Shown here piece by piece: positions 1 through 9,306 of a stretch of 64,000 nt of DNA. The stretch comes from Sphingosinicellaceae bacterium (GTDB taxonomy: Bacteria; Pseudomonadota; Alphaproteobacteria; Sphingomonadales; Sphingomonadaceae), in NCBI GenBank assembly GCA_019285715.1, contig CP079108.1, forward strand, positions 4,231,001 to 4,295,000. The letters run 5' to 3'. The number at the start of each line of letters is the position of its first letter. Position 1 is the first letter of the stretch. The position numbers and the translations under genes are program-made. Under the pieces are notes generated by a model. That model ran no database searches and was not told the DNA's origin. It saw only the letters and a program-made list of their open reading frames with translations.

Positions 1-1706
1 ACCGGGGCAAGCCACAGCGGGAAGCGCCCGGCGTGGTGCTCGATCAGGATGCCGATGAAGCGCTCGAAGGTGCCGAGGATGGCGCGGTGGAGCATGACCG
101 GGCGGTGGCGCTCGCCGTCCTCGCCCACGTAGCTCGCGTCGAGGCGCTCGGGGAGCACATAGTCGAGCTGAATGGTGCCGCACTGCCACGTCCGGCCGAT
201 CGCGTCGGTCAGGTGAAATTCGAGCTTGGGCGAGTAGAACGCGCCCTCGCCCGGCAGTTCCTCCCAGCCGTACTCGGGGCCTTGGCGGCCCGCGAGCCGC
301 ACGGCTTCGCGCAGGTCGCCCTCGGCGCGGTCCCACATTTCCTCGGTGCCGAAGCGCTTTTCGGGGCGCAGCGCCAGCTTGATCGCATAGCTGTCGAAGC
401 CGAGGTCCTTGTAGATTACGTCTAGGAGCTCGCAGAACAGCCGCACCTCCTCGACGATCTGGTCCTCGCGGCAGAAGATGTGCGCGTCGTCCTGGGTGAA
501 CTGGCGGACCCGCATGATGCCGTGGAGCGCGCCGTGGGGCTCGTTCCGATGACAGCAGCCGAACTCCGCCATGCGGATCGGCAGGTCGCGGTAGCTCTTG
601 ATGCCCTGGCGGAAAATCAGCACGTGCGCCGGGCAGTTCATCGGCTTGAGCGCCATCAGGTCGCCCTCGCCTGACAATACCGGACCCTCGTCGTCGATGT
701 TGGGGACCTCGTCGGGGACCACGAACATGTTCTCGCGGTACTTGCCCCAATGGCCCGACGCCTCCCACTGGCGCGCGTCCATCAACTGCGGCGTCTTGAC
801 CTCGCGGTAGCCGGCCGCGTCGAGGCGGCGGCGCATGTACGCCTCCAACTGGCGCCAAAGGAGGAAGCCCTTGGGGTGCCAGAACACCGAACCTTGCGCC
901 TCCGACTGGAGGTGGAACAGGTCCATGTCCTGACCGATGCGGCGATGGTCGCGCTTCGCCGCTTCCTCGAGCCGCACCAGATGCGCGTCGAGCTGCTTCT
1001 TGTTGAGCCAGCCGGTGCCATAGATGCGGCTGAGCATCGCGTTCGACTGGTCGCCGCGCCAATAGGCACCGGACACGCGCGTCAGCTTGAAAGCGTTGGG
1101 GTCGAGCTTGCCGGTCGAAGGCAAATGCGGGCCGCGGCACAGGTCGAGCCACGCGTCAGGCTCGTTTCCTGCCTTGTAGACCGTCAGCGGCTCGCCCTCG
1201 GGAAGCTCCGCCGCCCACTCTGCCTTGAAGCTCTCATTGTGGTCGCGGAAGTGCGCGATCAGCCGGTCGCGGTCCCACTCCTCGCGGATCAGCGGCGCGT
1301 TGCGACCGATGACGCGGCGCATCTCGGCCTCGATGGCGGGCAGGTCCTCCTCGGTAAACGGGCGGTCCTTCGGCGCGAAGTCGTAGTAGAAGCCATCGTC
1401 CGTCGACGGGCCGAAGGTGATCTGCGTGTCGGGGAAGAGGTGCTGCACCGCCTCCGCCAGCACGTGCGCATAGTCGTGCCGCGCCAGCTCGAGCGCGACC
1501 GCCTCGTCCTTCGACGTCACCAGCGCCAGCGACGCATCCGCTTGAATGGGCCGCGACAGGTCGACCAGCGAGCCGTCGACGCGCGCCGCCAGCGCCGCCT
1601 TGGCGAGGCCCGGGCCGATGCTCTCCGCAACCTGAAGGCCGGTAGTGCCACGCGCGACTTCGCGAGCGGAACCGTCGGGGAGCGTCAGGGTGATAAGGTC
1701 GGACAT
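1..1706 (-). CDS. thrS: Threonine--tRNA ligase, 3' end missing
   Basis: Class II aminoacyl-tRNA synthetase that charges tRNA-Thr in the cytoplasm. The reading frame starts at the ATG complementary to 1704-1706 and runs off the left edge, leaving about 568 residues of a family that is usually near 640-660. Visible parts, in order, are an N-terminal TGS domain, the second additional (editing) domain with its [11 protein letters not shown] helix, and the catalytic core with MNCPAH near residue 355, followed by the motif 2 stretch [15 protein letters not shown]. Those Cys and His residues belong to the zinc site that recognises threonine in this family. The C-terminal anticodon-binding domain lies outside the window. 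A 47-bp gap separates it from the DUF2189 gene on the same strand. Identification is secure. Confidence 0.97.
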   Translation of the reverse strand, partial: MSDLITLTLPDGSAREVARGTTGLQVAESIGPGLAKAALAARVDGSLVDLSRPIQADASLALVTSKDEAVALELARHDYAHVLAEAVQHLFPDTQITFGPSTDDGFYYDFAPKDRPFTEEDLPAIEAEMRRVIGRNAPLIREEWDRDRLIAHFRDHNESFKAEWAAELPEGEPLTVYKAGNEPDAWLDLCRGPHLPSTGKLDPNAFKLTRVSGAYWRGDQSNAMLSRIYGTGWLNKKQLDAHLVRLEEAAKRDHRRIGQDMDLFHLQSEAQGSVFWHPKGFLLWRQLEAYMRRRLDAAGYREVKTPQLMDARQWEASGHWGKYRENMFVVPDEVPNIDDEGPVLSGEGDLMALKPMNCPAHVLIFRQGIKSYRDLPIRMAEFGCCHRNEPHGALHGIMRVRQFTQDDAHIFCREDQIVEEVRLFCELLDVIYKDLGFDSYAIKLALRPEKRFGTEEMWDRAEGDLREAVRLAGRQGPEYGWEELPGEGAFYSPKLEFHLTDAIGRTWQCGTIQLDYVLPERLDASYVGEDGERHRPVMLHRAILGTFERFIGILIEHHAGRFPLWLAP

Positions 1707-1753
1707 AGCGCGCGGAGGTGGGCAAACCCGCGCGCTAAGTCAACCTGCGGGCC

Positions 1754-2542
1754 TCAGCGCGCCACCACCCGCGTATACAGGTGCCACGTCGCGTACCCCA
1801 GCACCGGCAGCGCGACGACCAGGCCGACGAACAGCGGGATCGCGCCCGCCAGCAGGACCAGGGCGACCGTCACGCCCCAGCGGATCATCGTGCCCGGCGA
1901 GGCGCGGAACGCCGCGACGGACGTAGCGACCGCCTTGAGCGGATCGACGGGCCGGTCGACGACCATCGGGAAGCTGAACGCCGCGACCGCCAGCGTCAGC
2001 AGCGCGAACAATGCGCCGACGAGGTTGCCGACGACGATCATGGTCAGGCCGGGGCCGGTGGTCAGCGCGTTGGCGAAGGTCGAGGGGGTGTCGGGCCCGA
2101 GCTTGCCGAGCGTCTCCTGGTAGATCAGCCACGCCGCCGCCATCCACGCGACGAAGATCACCGCGAGCATGCCGGTCAGCATCGCCAGTGGCAGCCGCGA
2201 GCGGCCCTTCAACGGGTCGAGGAAATGCCACCAGCTGGCGTCGATGCGCGCCTCGCGCCGCCGCGCCAGCTCGTAGAACCCTGCCGCCGCGATCGGCCCG
2301 ACCAGCGCAAACCCGGCCGCGAGCGGGAAGATCAGCGGGAACAGCTCCGAGTTGAAGGCGAAAACGGAGGCGAGGAAACCGACCACGGCGTAGATGAACG
2401 GGATCAGCAGGATATCGCCGCGCTTTTCCTTGAAGTCATTCCAGCCCTCCTTGAGGGCCCAGTCGAGGTCGGCGGCGGTGATGGTTCGGACGGGGGCGGG
2501 CGCCGTATCGATGCGGCCGTCGTGCGTCAGATTGGTGTCCAT
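1754..2542 (-). CDS. DUF2189 domain integral membrane protein
   Basis: A 262-residue inner-membrane protein of unknown function. After a soluble N-terminus of about 40 residues containing DLDWALKEGWNDF, it has roughly six hydrophobic segments, including LLIPFIYAVVGFLASVFAF and LFALLTLAVAAFSF. This is the layout of DUF2189 proteins, which are common in alphaproteobacteria. The ATG complementary to 2540-2542 is chosen because it yields a full-length family member. The frame is open further upstream, but that part is antisense to bchI. It lies between thrS and tspO on the same strand, and nothing in the sequence ties it to photosynthesis. Confidence 0.85.
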   Translation of the reverse strand: MDTNLTHDGRIDTAPAPVRTITAADLDWALKEGWNDFKEKRGDILLIPFIYAVVGFLASVFAFNSELFPLIFPLAAGFALVGPIAAAGFYELARRREARIDASWWHFLDPLKGRSRLPLAMLTGMLAVIFVAWMAAAWLIYQETLGKLGPDTPSTFANALTTGPGLTMIVVGNLVGALFALLTLAVAAFSFPMVVDRPVDPLKAVATSVAAFRASPGTMIRWGVTVALVLLAGAIPLFVGLVVALPVLGYATWHLYTRVVAR

Positions 2543-2580
2543 CACTCGTCTCCTTCGAAACGCCGTCAGGCTGGGGTCGA

Positions 2581-3096
2581 TCAAACAGTCCCGGTCGTAT
2601 TCCTCGTCTCGCGCCCGAACGGCGCGTTGCGGATGACGATAGCGCGATTGAGCACGCCGGCAAAGCTGACCCAAAGCAGGTAGGGCACGACGAACCATGC
2701 GCCCGCCGGTGACTGCGCGTGCACGACCACCACCAGCACGGCGACCGAAACCCACAGGAAGACCCACTCGATCATTGCCCAGTCGGGCCGCCGCGCGACG
2801 AAGAACAACGGGCTCCACAGCAGGAAGAACACCGCATTGACCGCGTAGGCGATGATCAGGTCGACGCGGCCCGCGGCATCGGCGGCGTTCCACGCCCAGA
2901 CCGCGGCGGTCGCGGCGCCGGCGAGAATCAGCGACCAGGCCGGGCCGAACAGCCAGTTCGGCGGCTGCCACGGCGGCTTGGCGAGATCGCGGTACCAAGG
3001 TGTCAGCGGCGTCGTCGCGCCGCCCGCGGTGCCCAGTGCCAGCGCGCACCCGGCTGCGACATAGATGACCGTCTGCATTGCTGGCGGTTGTCCCAT
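2581..3096 (-). CDS. tspO: TspO/MBR (tryptophan-rich sensory) protein
   Basis: Outer-membrane tryptophan-rich protein of the TspO/peripheral benzodiazepine receptor family, which binds tetrapyrroles. In Rhodobacter TspO acts as a negative regulator of photosynthesis gene expression in response to oxygen. The family signature is clear: WYRDLAKPPWQPPNWLFGP, then about five hydrophobic helices rich in Trp, ending NRAIVIRNAPFGRETR. The start used (ATG complementary to 3094-3096) gives 171 residues; an internal ATG at 3078 gives 165. It is transcribed divergently from bchI with only 28 bp between the starts, so the two genes probably share a control region. A role in tuning the photosynthesis genes is inferred from family and position. 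Confidence 0.92.
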   Translation of the reverse strand: MGQPPAMQTVIYVAAGCALALGTAGGATTPLTPWYRDLAKPPWQPPNWLFGPAWSLILAGAATAAVWAWNAADAAGRVDLIIAYAVNAVFFLLWSPLFFVARRPDWAMIEWVFLWVSVAVLVVVVHAQSPAGAWFVVPYLLWVSFAGVLNRAIVIRNAPFGRETRNTTGTV

Positions 3097-3124
3097 ACCC
3101 GTCGCCTGACTTACAACCGCAAAG

Positions 3125-4156
3125 ATGATCAGCGCCTTCCCGGTATCCGCCTCGTTCCCGTTCTCGGCGATCGTCGGGCAGGACGAGATGAAGGCGGCGC
3201 TGCTGATCGCGGCGGTCGACGCGCGCATCGGCGGGGTCATGGTGTTCGGCGACCGCGGCACCGGCAAGTCGACCGCGGTACGAGCGCTCGCGGCGCTGCT
3301 GCCGCCGATTCGCGTGGTCGCCGGCAGCCGCTTCAACGCCGACCCCGACGACCGCGCGCGCTACGCCGCCGACCCTGTCGCGCTGACCGGCAAGGCGGTG
3401 CGCGGCGCGGTGCCGTTCGTCGACCTGCCGCTGGGTGCGACAGAAGACCGCGTCGTCGGCGCGCTCGATCTCGAAGCCGCGCTGACCCGCGGCGAGAAGC
3501 GCTTCGAGCCCGGCCTGCTGGCGCGCGCCCACCGCGGCTTCCTGTACATCGACGAGGTCAATCTGCTCGAGGACCACCTCGTCGACCTGCTGCTCGATGT
3601 TGCCGCGTCGGGCGAGAACGTCGTCGAGCGCGAGGGGCTGTCGGTGCGCCACCCGGCGCGCTTCGTGCTGGTCGGCAGCGGCAACCCCGAGGAGGGCGAA
3701 CTGCGCCCGCAATTGCTCGACCGCTTCGGGCTGTCGGTCGAGGTGCGGACGCCCAACAACCTGACCGACCGGGTCGAGATCCTGCGCCGCTGCGATGCCT
3801 TCGAGCGCACGCCTGCAACGTTTGCCGAGCATTGGGCGAAGGCCGAAGCCAAGACCCTGCGCCGGATCGCGCGGGCTCGCGACGGGGTGAACGGCGTCGT
3901 CGTGCCGGACGCGGTGCTCATGCTCGCGTCGAAACTGTGCATGGCGGTCGGGGCGGACGGGCTGCGCGGCGAGCTGACACTGATGCGGGCGTCGCGCGCC
4001 GCAGCGGCGCTCGACGGCGACGACATGGTGACGCCCGCGCATGTCGGCAGCGTCGCGGCGATGGCGCTGCGGCACCGATTGCGGCGCGGGGTGCTCGACG
4101 AGACCGGGTCGGGCGTGCGGATCGAGCGGGCGCTGGCGGAAGTCCTCGCGGCGTGA
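3125..4156 (+). CDS. bchI: Magnesium chelatase ATPase subunit I
   Basis: AAA+ motor subunit of Mg-chelatase, which with BchD and BchH inserts Mg2+ into protoporphyrin IX at the start of the bacteriochlorophyll branch. The 343-residue length is normal. The Walker A motif GDRGTGKST is at residues 42-50, Walker B FLYIDEVNLL at about 139-148, and the sensor/arginine region GSGNPEEGELRPQLLDRF follows. The start at 3125 leads directly into the conserved FPFSAIVGQDEMK. The stop overlaps the GTG of bchD by 4 bp, and bchD in turn overlaps bchO, so I, D and O form one translationally coupled unit. Confidence 0.98.
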   Translation: MISAFPVSASFPFSAIVGQDEMKAALLIAAVDARIGGVMVFGDRGTGKSTAVRALAALLPPIRVVAGSRFNADPDDRARYAADPVALTGKAVRGAVPFVDLPLGATEDRVVGALDLEAALTRGEKRFEPGLLARAHRGFLYIDEVNLLEDHLVDLLLDVAASGENVVEREGLSVRHPARFVLVGSGNPEEGELRPQLLDRFGLSVEVRTPNNLTDRVEILRRCDAFERTPATFAEHWAKAEAKTLRRIARARDGVNGVVVPDAVLMLASKLCMAVGADGLRGELTLMRASRAAAALDGDDMVTPAHVGSVAAMALRHRLRRGVLDETGSGVRIERALAEVLAA

Positions 4157-5868
4157 GCGACGCCGAACCGACCGTGCTCGACCTGTTCGCGGTCGACCCG
4201 ATCGGTTTCGGCGGCGTCATCCTGAGCGGCCCGCCGTCGCTGGCGCGAGACCGCTGGCTGGCGGGGCTCGCGGCTTGCATCGGACCGCTGCGCCGCCTGC
4301 CGCCGGGGATCGACGATGCGCGGCTGATCGGCGGGCTCGACGTCGCCGCGACGCTGGCGGCCGGGCGGCCGATTGCGGCAGGGGGCTTGCTCGCCGAGGC
4401 CGACGGCGGGGTCGTCGTGGTGCCGATGGCCGAGCGCATCGGCGACGGGCTGGCGGGACGGCTGGCGGCGGTACTCGACACCGGCGAGGTCGTGGTCGAG
4501 CGTGACGGCGCGGCGGCACGGTCCCCGGCGCGGGTTGCACTGGTGCTGCTCGACGAGGGCGTCGAAGAGGAACGTGTACCGGATGGGCTCGCGGAGCGGA
4601 TTTCGTTTCACGTGAAACAGGATTTGAGCAGCACGGTACCCGACCCGGCGGCAGTCGAACGCGCGCGTGAGCGGCTGGCAACCGTCGGCGCGGCATCCGA
4701 CGCGGTGCTTCAGGCGCTGTGCGCGGCGGCGGCGCTGCTCGGGGTCGATTCGGCGAGAGCGGTGGTGTTCGCGCTGCGGGCGGCGCGGGTTGCGGCGGCG
4801 CTCGGCGGGCGCAACGTGATCGGTGATGAGGATGCCGTGATGGCCGCTCAGTTGGTGCTGGCCCCGCGCGCGACGCGCGCCCCGCCGCTGCCCGAGGAGC
4901 AAGCGGACGAGCCTCCGCCACCGCCGCCCTCCGACGAGGCTCCCGACGACGCCGACCGGGACGAGGCCCCGCGCCCCGATGCGCTGACCGAGATCGTGCT
5001 CGCGGCGGTGCGTGCGGCATTGCCGGCGCAACTGCTCGCGGGTGGAGCCACCCCGCGCTCGCGCCGGCGCGGCGGAGTCGAGGGTGGGCGCGGTGCAGGC
5101 GAGCGGCGGCTGTCGTGGCGGCGCGGGCGGCCGACCGGGACTCGCGCCGGCACCCCGGGGGGCGGCAAGCGGCTCGCGCTGGCGGCGACGCTCGCGGCAG
5201 CAGCGGTGTGGCAGCGTGCGCGGCGTGGCGAGCTTGTCGAGTCGGGGCCGGGACCCGTCATCGTGCGCCCCTCCGACCTCCGCGTCCGGCGCTTCGAGAC
5301 CCGCACCGAGGCGACCGTCATCGTCGTCGTCGACGCCAGCGGCTCGGCGGCGCTGGCCCGCCTGGCGGAGGCCAAGGGCGCGGTCGAGCTGTTGCTGGCA
5401 CAGGCGTACGTCCTTCGCACACAGGTCGCCCTGATCGTTTTCCGTGGGAGCGGGGCCGAGGTGCTACTGCCGCCGACCCGCTCGCTGACCCGGGCGCGGC
5501 GCGTGCTCGGCGAGATGGCGGGAGGTGGGGGGACTCCGCTTGCGGCAGGCCTCGATGCGGCGCGGATGCTGGCGATGGCGGTGCGTGCGCGGGGGCGCAC
5601 GCCGCGGCTGGTGGTCCTTACCGACGGGCGCGGCAACGTCGCGCGGGCCCCCGAAGCCGGCCGCGCGCAGGCCGAGCTCGACGCGACCAACGCTGCATCG
5701 CTGGTCCGCGCCGCCGGGATCGCGGCGATCCTGATCGACACGGCGCCCCGCCCGCGCCCCGCCACCGCCGCCTTCGCCGCGACAATGGGCGCGCGCTACC
5801 TCGCGCTGCCCCGCCTCGACGCAGACGCCGTCGCTAACGCTGCCGTGGCGCACGCCGCCGCCGCATGA
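4153..5868 (+). CDS. bchD: Magnesium chelatase subunit D
   Basis: Second AAA+ subunit of Mg-chelatase, which forms the I-D double ring. It starts at GTG 4153 inside the bchI stop (GTGA overlap) and encodes 571 residues. The N-terminal AAA-like domain has lost the canonical Walker A, as is usual for BchD. A Pro/Asp/Glu-rich linker (PPPPPPSDEAPDDADRDE) lies around residues 253-275. The C-terminal von Willebrand A domain carries the MIDAS motif DASGS near residue 394 and the later TDGRGN. The reading frame stays open upstream through bchI, but the conserved protein begins at the GTG. It ends in an ATGA overlap with bchO. Confidence 0.97.
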   Translation: MSDAEPTVLDLFAVDPIGFGGVILSGPPSLARDRWLAGLAACIGPLRRLPPGIDDARLIGGLDVAATLAAGRPIAAGGLLAEADGGVVVVPMAERIGDGLAGRLAAVLDTGEVVVERDGAAARSPARVALVLLDEGVEEERVPDGLAERISFHVKQDLSSTVPDPAAVERARERLATVGAASDAVLQALCAAAALLGVDSARAVVFALRAARVAAALGGRNVIGDEDAVMAAQLVLAPRATRAPPLPEEQADEPPPPPPSDEAPDDADRDEAPRPDALTEIVLAAVRAALPAQLLAGGATPRSRRRGGVEGGRGAGERRLSWRRGRPTGTRAGTPGGGKRLALAATLAAAAVWQRARRGELVESGPGPVIVRPSDLRVRRFETRTEATVIVVVDASGSAALARLAEAKGAVELLLAQAYVLRTQVALIVFRGSGAEVLLPPTRSLTRARRVLGEMAGGGGTPLAAGLDAARMLAMAVRARGRTPRLVVLTDGRGNVARAPEAGRAQAELDATNAASLVRAAGIAAILIDTAPRPRPATAAFAATMGARYLALPRLDADAVANAAVAHAAAA

Positions 5869-6722
5869 GCAAGCCCGACTGGACCATCGAGGGCCGCGAC
5901 TGGCCGAACCGCGACGCCAGCCGGTTCGTGGTCGCGGGTGGACTGCGGTGGCACGTCCAGGTCGCCGGCAACGGCCCGGTCGTGCTGCTCCTCCACGGTG
6001 CGGGCGCGGCGAGTCACAGCTGGAGGGACATCCTGCCCCGGCTGGCGGAGCGCTTCACCGTCGTCGCCCCCGACCTGCCCGGCCATGGCTTCACTGCGAC
6101 CCCCGACCGTCACGGCCTGACGATGCCCGGCATGGCGCGCGCCGTCGCGGCGCTGCTGAGCGAACTCGGGCTCGCGCCGGCGCTGGTCGTCGGCCATTCG
6201 GCGGGAGCGGGCGTGGCGCTGCGACTCAGCCTCGACGGGCTGGTCCCACCGGTCCCGGTCGTGGCCCTCAACGGCGCGATGCTGCCCTTCCCGGGGGTTG
6301 CGGCGCAGCTGTTCCCGGCGCTGGCCCGGGTGCTGTTCACCAACCCACTGGTGCCGCGCCTGCTCAGTCTGCAAGCACAAATGCCGGGCGCGGTGGCGCA
6401 GGCGATCGGTCGTACCGGGAGCCGCATCGACGCCCGCGGGGTCGAGCTTTACGCGCGGCTGTTCCGGCGCTCCGGGCATGTCGCGGGGACGCTCGGCATG
6501 ATGGCGAACTGGGACCTCGCGGGACTGAAGCGCGACCTGCCGCGGCTAGCGTCGCCGCTTCACCTGCTTGCGGGCGAGCGTGACATGACGATTCCTGCGA
6601 GCGTATCGCGGCAAGTCGCACCGCTGGTGCCGGGCGCGCGGCTCGAGATCATTTCCGGCCTCGGCCACCTGATGCACGAGGAACAACCGGAGCGCTTTGC
6701 CGCGCTGATCGCCAAGGCCTGA
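5865..6722 (+). CDS. bchO: BchO-type alpha/beta hydrolase
   Basis: Alpha/beta hydrolase found in the bchI-bchD-bchO operon of purple phototrophs. Its exact reaction is not settled; it is usually annotated as a putative Mg-chelatase accessory protein. The 285 residues show the oxyanion-hole motif LLLHGAGAASHSW near residue 40, the nucleophile elbow GHSAGAG with Ser at about 112, and the late His in ISGLGHLMHEE near residue 267. The start overlaps the bchD stop (ATGA). The gene ends before a palindromic repeat that separates it from the convergent crtC. Confidence 0.93.
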   Translation: MSKPDWTIEGRDWPNRDASRFVVAGGLRWHVQVAGNGPVVLLLHGAGAASHSWRDILPRLAERFTVVAPDLPGHGFTATPDRHGLTMPGMARAVAALLSELGLAPALVVGHSAGAGVALRLSLDGLVPPVPVVALNGAMLPFPGVAAQLFPALARVLFTNPLVPRLLSLQAQMPGAVAQAIGRTGSRIDARGVELYARLFRRSGHVAGTLGMMANWDLAGLKRDLPRLASPLHLLAGERDMTIPASVSRQVAPLVPGARLEIISGLGHLMHEEQPERFAALIAKA

Positions 6723-6745
6723 GCACCAGACCCTGCCCCCGTCTT

Positions 6746-6837
6746 GTCATTCCGGCGAACGCCGGAACCCAGTTGCATCACAAGCTCTGAACGCGGAGTT
6801 CGGAGGATAACTGGGTTCCGGCCTTCGCCGGAATGAC
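6746..6837. repeat. Palindromic intergenic repeat (REP-like), copy 1
   Basis: Two 29-base arms, at 6746-6774 and 6809-6837, are inverted copies with one mismatch. They begin GTCATTCCGGCGAA and continue into GCCGGAACCCAGTT. They lie between the convergent bchO and crtC, where the transcript could fold into a long hairpin and act as a bidirectional terminator. Related copies occur at 44821-44892 and 57145-57240, with shorter relatives at 21427-21456 and 62263-62291. Confidence 0.85.
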
Positions 6838-6865
6838 CATCTTGCGCGCAAGAGACCTCTTCGTT

Positions 6866-7759
6866 CTACCGCCACCGCGGCATGCGGAACGGCAGCATCG
6901 CCTTGACCAGCGGGTGGCGGAAGCTGTCGAGGGCGAGACTCTCGTGAACGCTCAACACCGCCTCGCCGAACAACTGCCCGGCGACCGTCGAGCGCGCGTA
7001 GAAAGGTGAATCTTCCCACGTCCGGACGATCGAGGCCGCGGTCCCGGCGTCGGCGCGGGTCCGGCGGCCGACGCGCCACCCTGTCCTGGGCAGTTCGAAC
7101 GGCGGCGGCGCGGTGACCGGCTCGGGTTGGCCGTGCCGGTCGAAACGGAGCGCCAGCGCGAACTCGCTGCCGTCACGCCGCAGCCCCTCGTAGAACACCA
7201 GGGTGTCGTCGCGGCGGTGGGCGCGCGACCATTGCCAGTCGGCGAAGCCCTCCTCCAGCGCCTCGCGGCCGTGGTTGCTGTCGATGTAGCCGGTGCCCGA
7301 CCATTTCAGCCCGGGTTCGGCGAGGTCGACCTCGACGCGGGCGCGGGGAGCGACCGGCTGCCAGACATGGCGGCTGGCGGGGTCGAGCGGGAAGGCCTGC
7401 TCGTTGAAGTTTTCGGGCGTGATCCGGGCAGTACCGCGCAATTTCCGCGGGATCGGCGCGCCAATTTCGGCGAAGTCGACGACCAGCGCGTCGCCGTCCC
7501 AGCGCATCGCGCTCGGGCCGATGCGGAGCGTGTCGCGGTCACGGAGCAGGCTGTCACGCCCGCGCTCGGTCATCGCCCAGCGTCCGCGCGGGCCGTACAG
7601 CGCGACGTTCAAGGCGACATGGTCGAGCGGATCGCGGCGGCCCGATGCCCAGTAATACGGCGAGAACACGCTGCCGATGAACGCGATGATGGTTAGTCCG
7701 TGAACGCGGTCGTCGCTGAGCGCGTCGATGTACCACCAGGCATAGCCCTGCGGCTGCAC
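6866..7759 (-). CDS. crtC: Carotenoid 1,2-hydratase (hydroxyneurosporene synthase)
   Basis: Adds water across the C-1,2 double bond of neurosporene or lycopene type carotenes in the spheroidene/spirilloxanthin pathway. The 297-residue protein shows the family sequence GYAWWYIDALSDDRVHGLTI and FIGSVFSPYYWASGR near the N-terminus, and TGYIDSNHGREALEEGFADW in the middle. The start is uncertain. The GTG complementary to 7757-7759 is the first usual start codon after the crtD stop, yet family-like sequence (PPFDAAV) precedes it in frame with no ATG, GTG or TTG nearby. It follows crtD closely and is probably co-transcribed with it. It converges on bchO. Confidence 0.93.
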   Translation of the reverse strand: MQPQGYAWWYIDALSDDRVHGLTIIAFIGSVFSPYYWASGRRDPLDHVALNVALYGPRGRWAMTERGRDSLLRDRDTLRIGPSAMRWDGDALVVDFAEIGAPIPRKLRGTARITPENFNEQAFPLDPASRHVWQPVAPRARVEVDLAEPGLKWSGTGYIDSNHGREALEEGFADWQWSRAHRRDDTLVFYEGLRRDGSEFALALRFDRHGQPEPVTAPPPFELPRTGWRVGRRTRADAGTAASIVRTWEDSPFYARSTVAGQLFGEAVLSVHESLALDSFRHPLVKAMLPFRMPRWR

Positions 7760-7782
7760 CGCCGCGTCGAAGGGCGGGATCG

Positions 7783-9306
7783 CTAGGCCAGATCGTCGGT
7801 CAGGGCCTCCGCTCCCCGCATCCCTGAGAGCGCCGCCATCGGCACCCCCGCGCCCGGATGCGTCGCCCCGCCCGCCAGGTACAGCCACGGTAGCCGCGTC
7901 CGCGCTCCCGGCCGCTGGAACGCCGCGAACGGCCCGTGCGTCGCCCGACCGTACAGCGCTCCCCCCGTCGCCGGGAACAGGTCCGCGAAGCCCTGCGGCG
8001 TCGTCAGCACGCTGGCGCGCGGCGTCAGCGCCAGCCCGCTCCGCCTCAGCCGCTCGAAGGTCGCCGCCGTGCATGCCTCGATTGCGCCACTCCCCGGGGC
8101 AGTCTCGCCGAACGCGGGTGCGTTGACAATCAGCTGGAAACGCTCCGTTGCCGCAGTGGGTGCACCGGCGTCGGCGTCGCGGTCCTGCGCGCAGATGTAG
8201 ACCGTCGGGTCGGCGGGCAGGCGGCCGGCGGCGAGGTCGGCGAACTCGCGGGGGTAGTCGTTCGAGAACAGGACGTTGTGCCGGACCAGCGGAAAGCCCG
8301 TGGCGGTGCCGTCGATTGTCCAGACCAGCGCCGACAGCGAGCAGTGCTGTTCGGCCATCGCCCGCACGGCCGGCCGCACCACTGCCCCGAACAGCCCCGC
8401 TGCCAGCGCCTGCGGGTCGGCGTTGACCACCACCGCAGCGGCCTCGATCCGCTCGCCGCCCGCCAGCACGACACCGCCGGAATCGATCGTCGCGACGCTC
8501 GTGCCATAGCGGAAGCCCACGCCCTGGGCCTTGCCGAGCGCTGCGAGCGCGCGGGCCAAAGCGTGCATGCCGCCGTCGACCAGCCACACCCCGTCCGCCT
8601 CGACGGCGGCGATCAGCATCAGCGTCGCCGGTGCCGCAAAGGGCGACGACCCCGAGTAGGTTGCATAGCGCCCGAACAGCTGGCGCAGCCGCGGATCGGT
8701 GAAGTGCCTCGCCGAGCGGTCCCACAGCCGCGCGAACGGGTGGATGCCGGCAAGGCCGCGCAACCCCGCCAGCCCGACTCGCCGCGTCAGCCCGAGCGGC
8801 GAGGTCGCGGTGCCGCGCAGGAACGGCGTCTCGAGGGTGCGCAGGATCGCCCGCGCCTCCGCCATGAAGCTGCGGAAACCGCGCGCGTCGGCGGCTCCGG
8901 CAAAGACCCCGACCGCATCGGCGCTGGCGGCCTCGTCGGCGAACAGATCGAGGCGGTCGGGCCCCCAGGCGTGGCGCGCGAGGATGCCCGCGGGGCGCAG
9001 CGTCACCGCGTCGTCGAGGCTCGCGCCGCAGCGGGCGAACACCTCGTCGAAGACCCAGCGCATCGTGAACACCGTCGGGCCGCCGTCGACCGCAACGCCG
9101 CCGACGTCGACCTGCCGGACCTTGCCGCCGGGCGCGTCCTGCCGCTCGACGACGGTGACCGCGAAGCCGCGCGCCGCCAGCAGCGCGGCGGCGACCAGCC
9201 CGCCGATGCCGGCCCCGACGACGACGACGCGCTTCAGGAGACGCCCTGCGGATAGTGCGCGGCGACGCTGGCGAGCTCCGCCCAGGGGTGCGCGGACTGC
9301 TCCCAC
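7783..9306 (-). CDS. crtD: Methoxyneurosporene (hydroxycarotenoid 3,4-) desaturase
   Basis: FAD-dependent phytoene-desaturase-family enzyme that introduces the C-3,4 double bond after CrtC. The Rossmann motif VVVVGAGIGGLVAAALLA is followed by the family element GGKVRQVDVGGVAVDGGPTVFTM, and the C-terminal FAD motif is LYLAGGATHPGAGVPMA. The GTG complementary to 9304-9306 gives 507 residues but puts about 23 extra residues before the dinucleotide fold and overlaps the upstream GFA gene by 73 bp. A CTG complementary to 9235-9237, overlapping the GFA stop, would give LKRVVVVGAG and match the usual N-terminus better. Function is confident; the start is not. Confidence 0.93.
   Translation of the reverse strand: MGAVRAPLGGARQRRRALSAGRLLKRVVVVGAGIGGLVAAALLAARGFAVTVVERQDAPGGKVRQVDVGGVAVDGGPTVFTMRWVFDEVFARCGASLDDAVTLRPAGILARHAWGPDRLDLFADEAASADAVGVFAGAADARGFRSFMAEARAILRTLETPFLRGTATSPLGLTRRVGLAGLRGLAGIHPFARLWDRSARHFTDPRLRQLFGRYATYSGSSPFAAPATLMLIAAVEADGVWLVDGGMHALARALAALGKAQGVGFRYGTSVATIDSGGVVLAGGERIEAAAVVVNADPQALAAGLFGAVVRPAVRAMAEQHCSLSALVWTIDGTATGFPLVRHNVLFSNDYPREFADLAAGRLPADPTVYICAQDRDADAGAPTAATERFQLIVNAPAFGETAPGSGAIEACTAATFERLRRSGLALTPRASVLTTPQGFADLFPATGGALYGRATHGPFAAFQRPGARTRLPWLYLAGGATHPGAGVPMAALSGMRGAEALTDDLA

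Noticed and set aside
1707-1753. T-box or attenuator before thrS
   Set aside because: The 47-bp gap is too short and shows no T-box or leader-peptide pattern.
3079-3124. PpsR/CrtJ site between tspO and bchI
   Set aside because: TGT and ACA are present but 21 bases apart instead of 12, and no CGTCA-N8-TGACA pattern exists.
2543-4075. Minus-strand open frame continuing upstream of the DUF2189 gene
   Set aside because: It is antisense to tspO control DNA and bchI, has no recognisable sequence, and the DUF2189 protein is complete from 2542.
2719-4152. Long open frame upstream of the bchD GTG
   Set aside because: It is the out-of-frame shadow of bchI and tspO in GC-rich DNA; conserved BchD sequence starts only at 4153.
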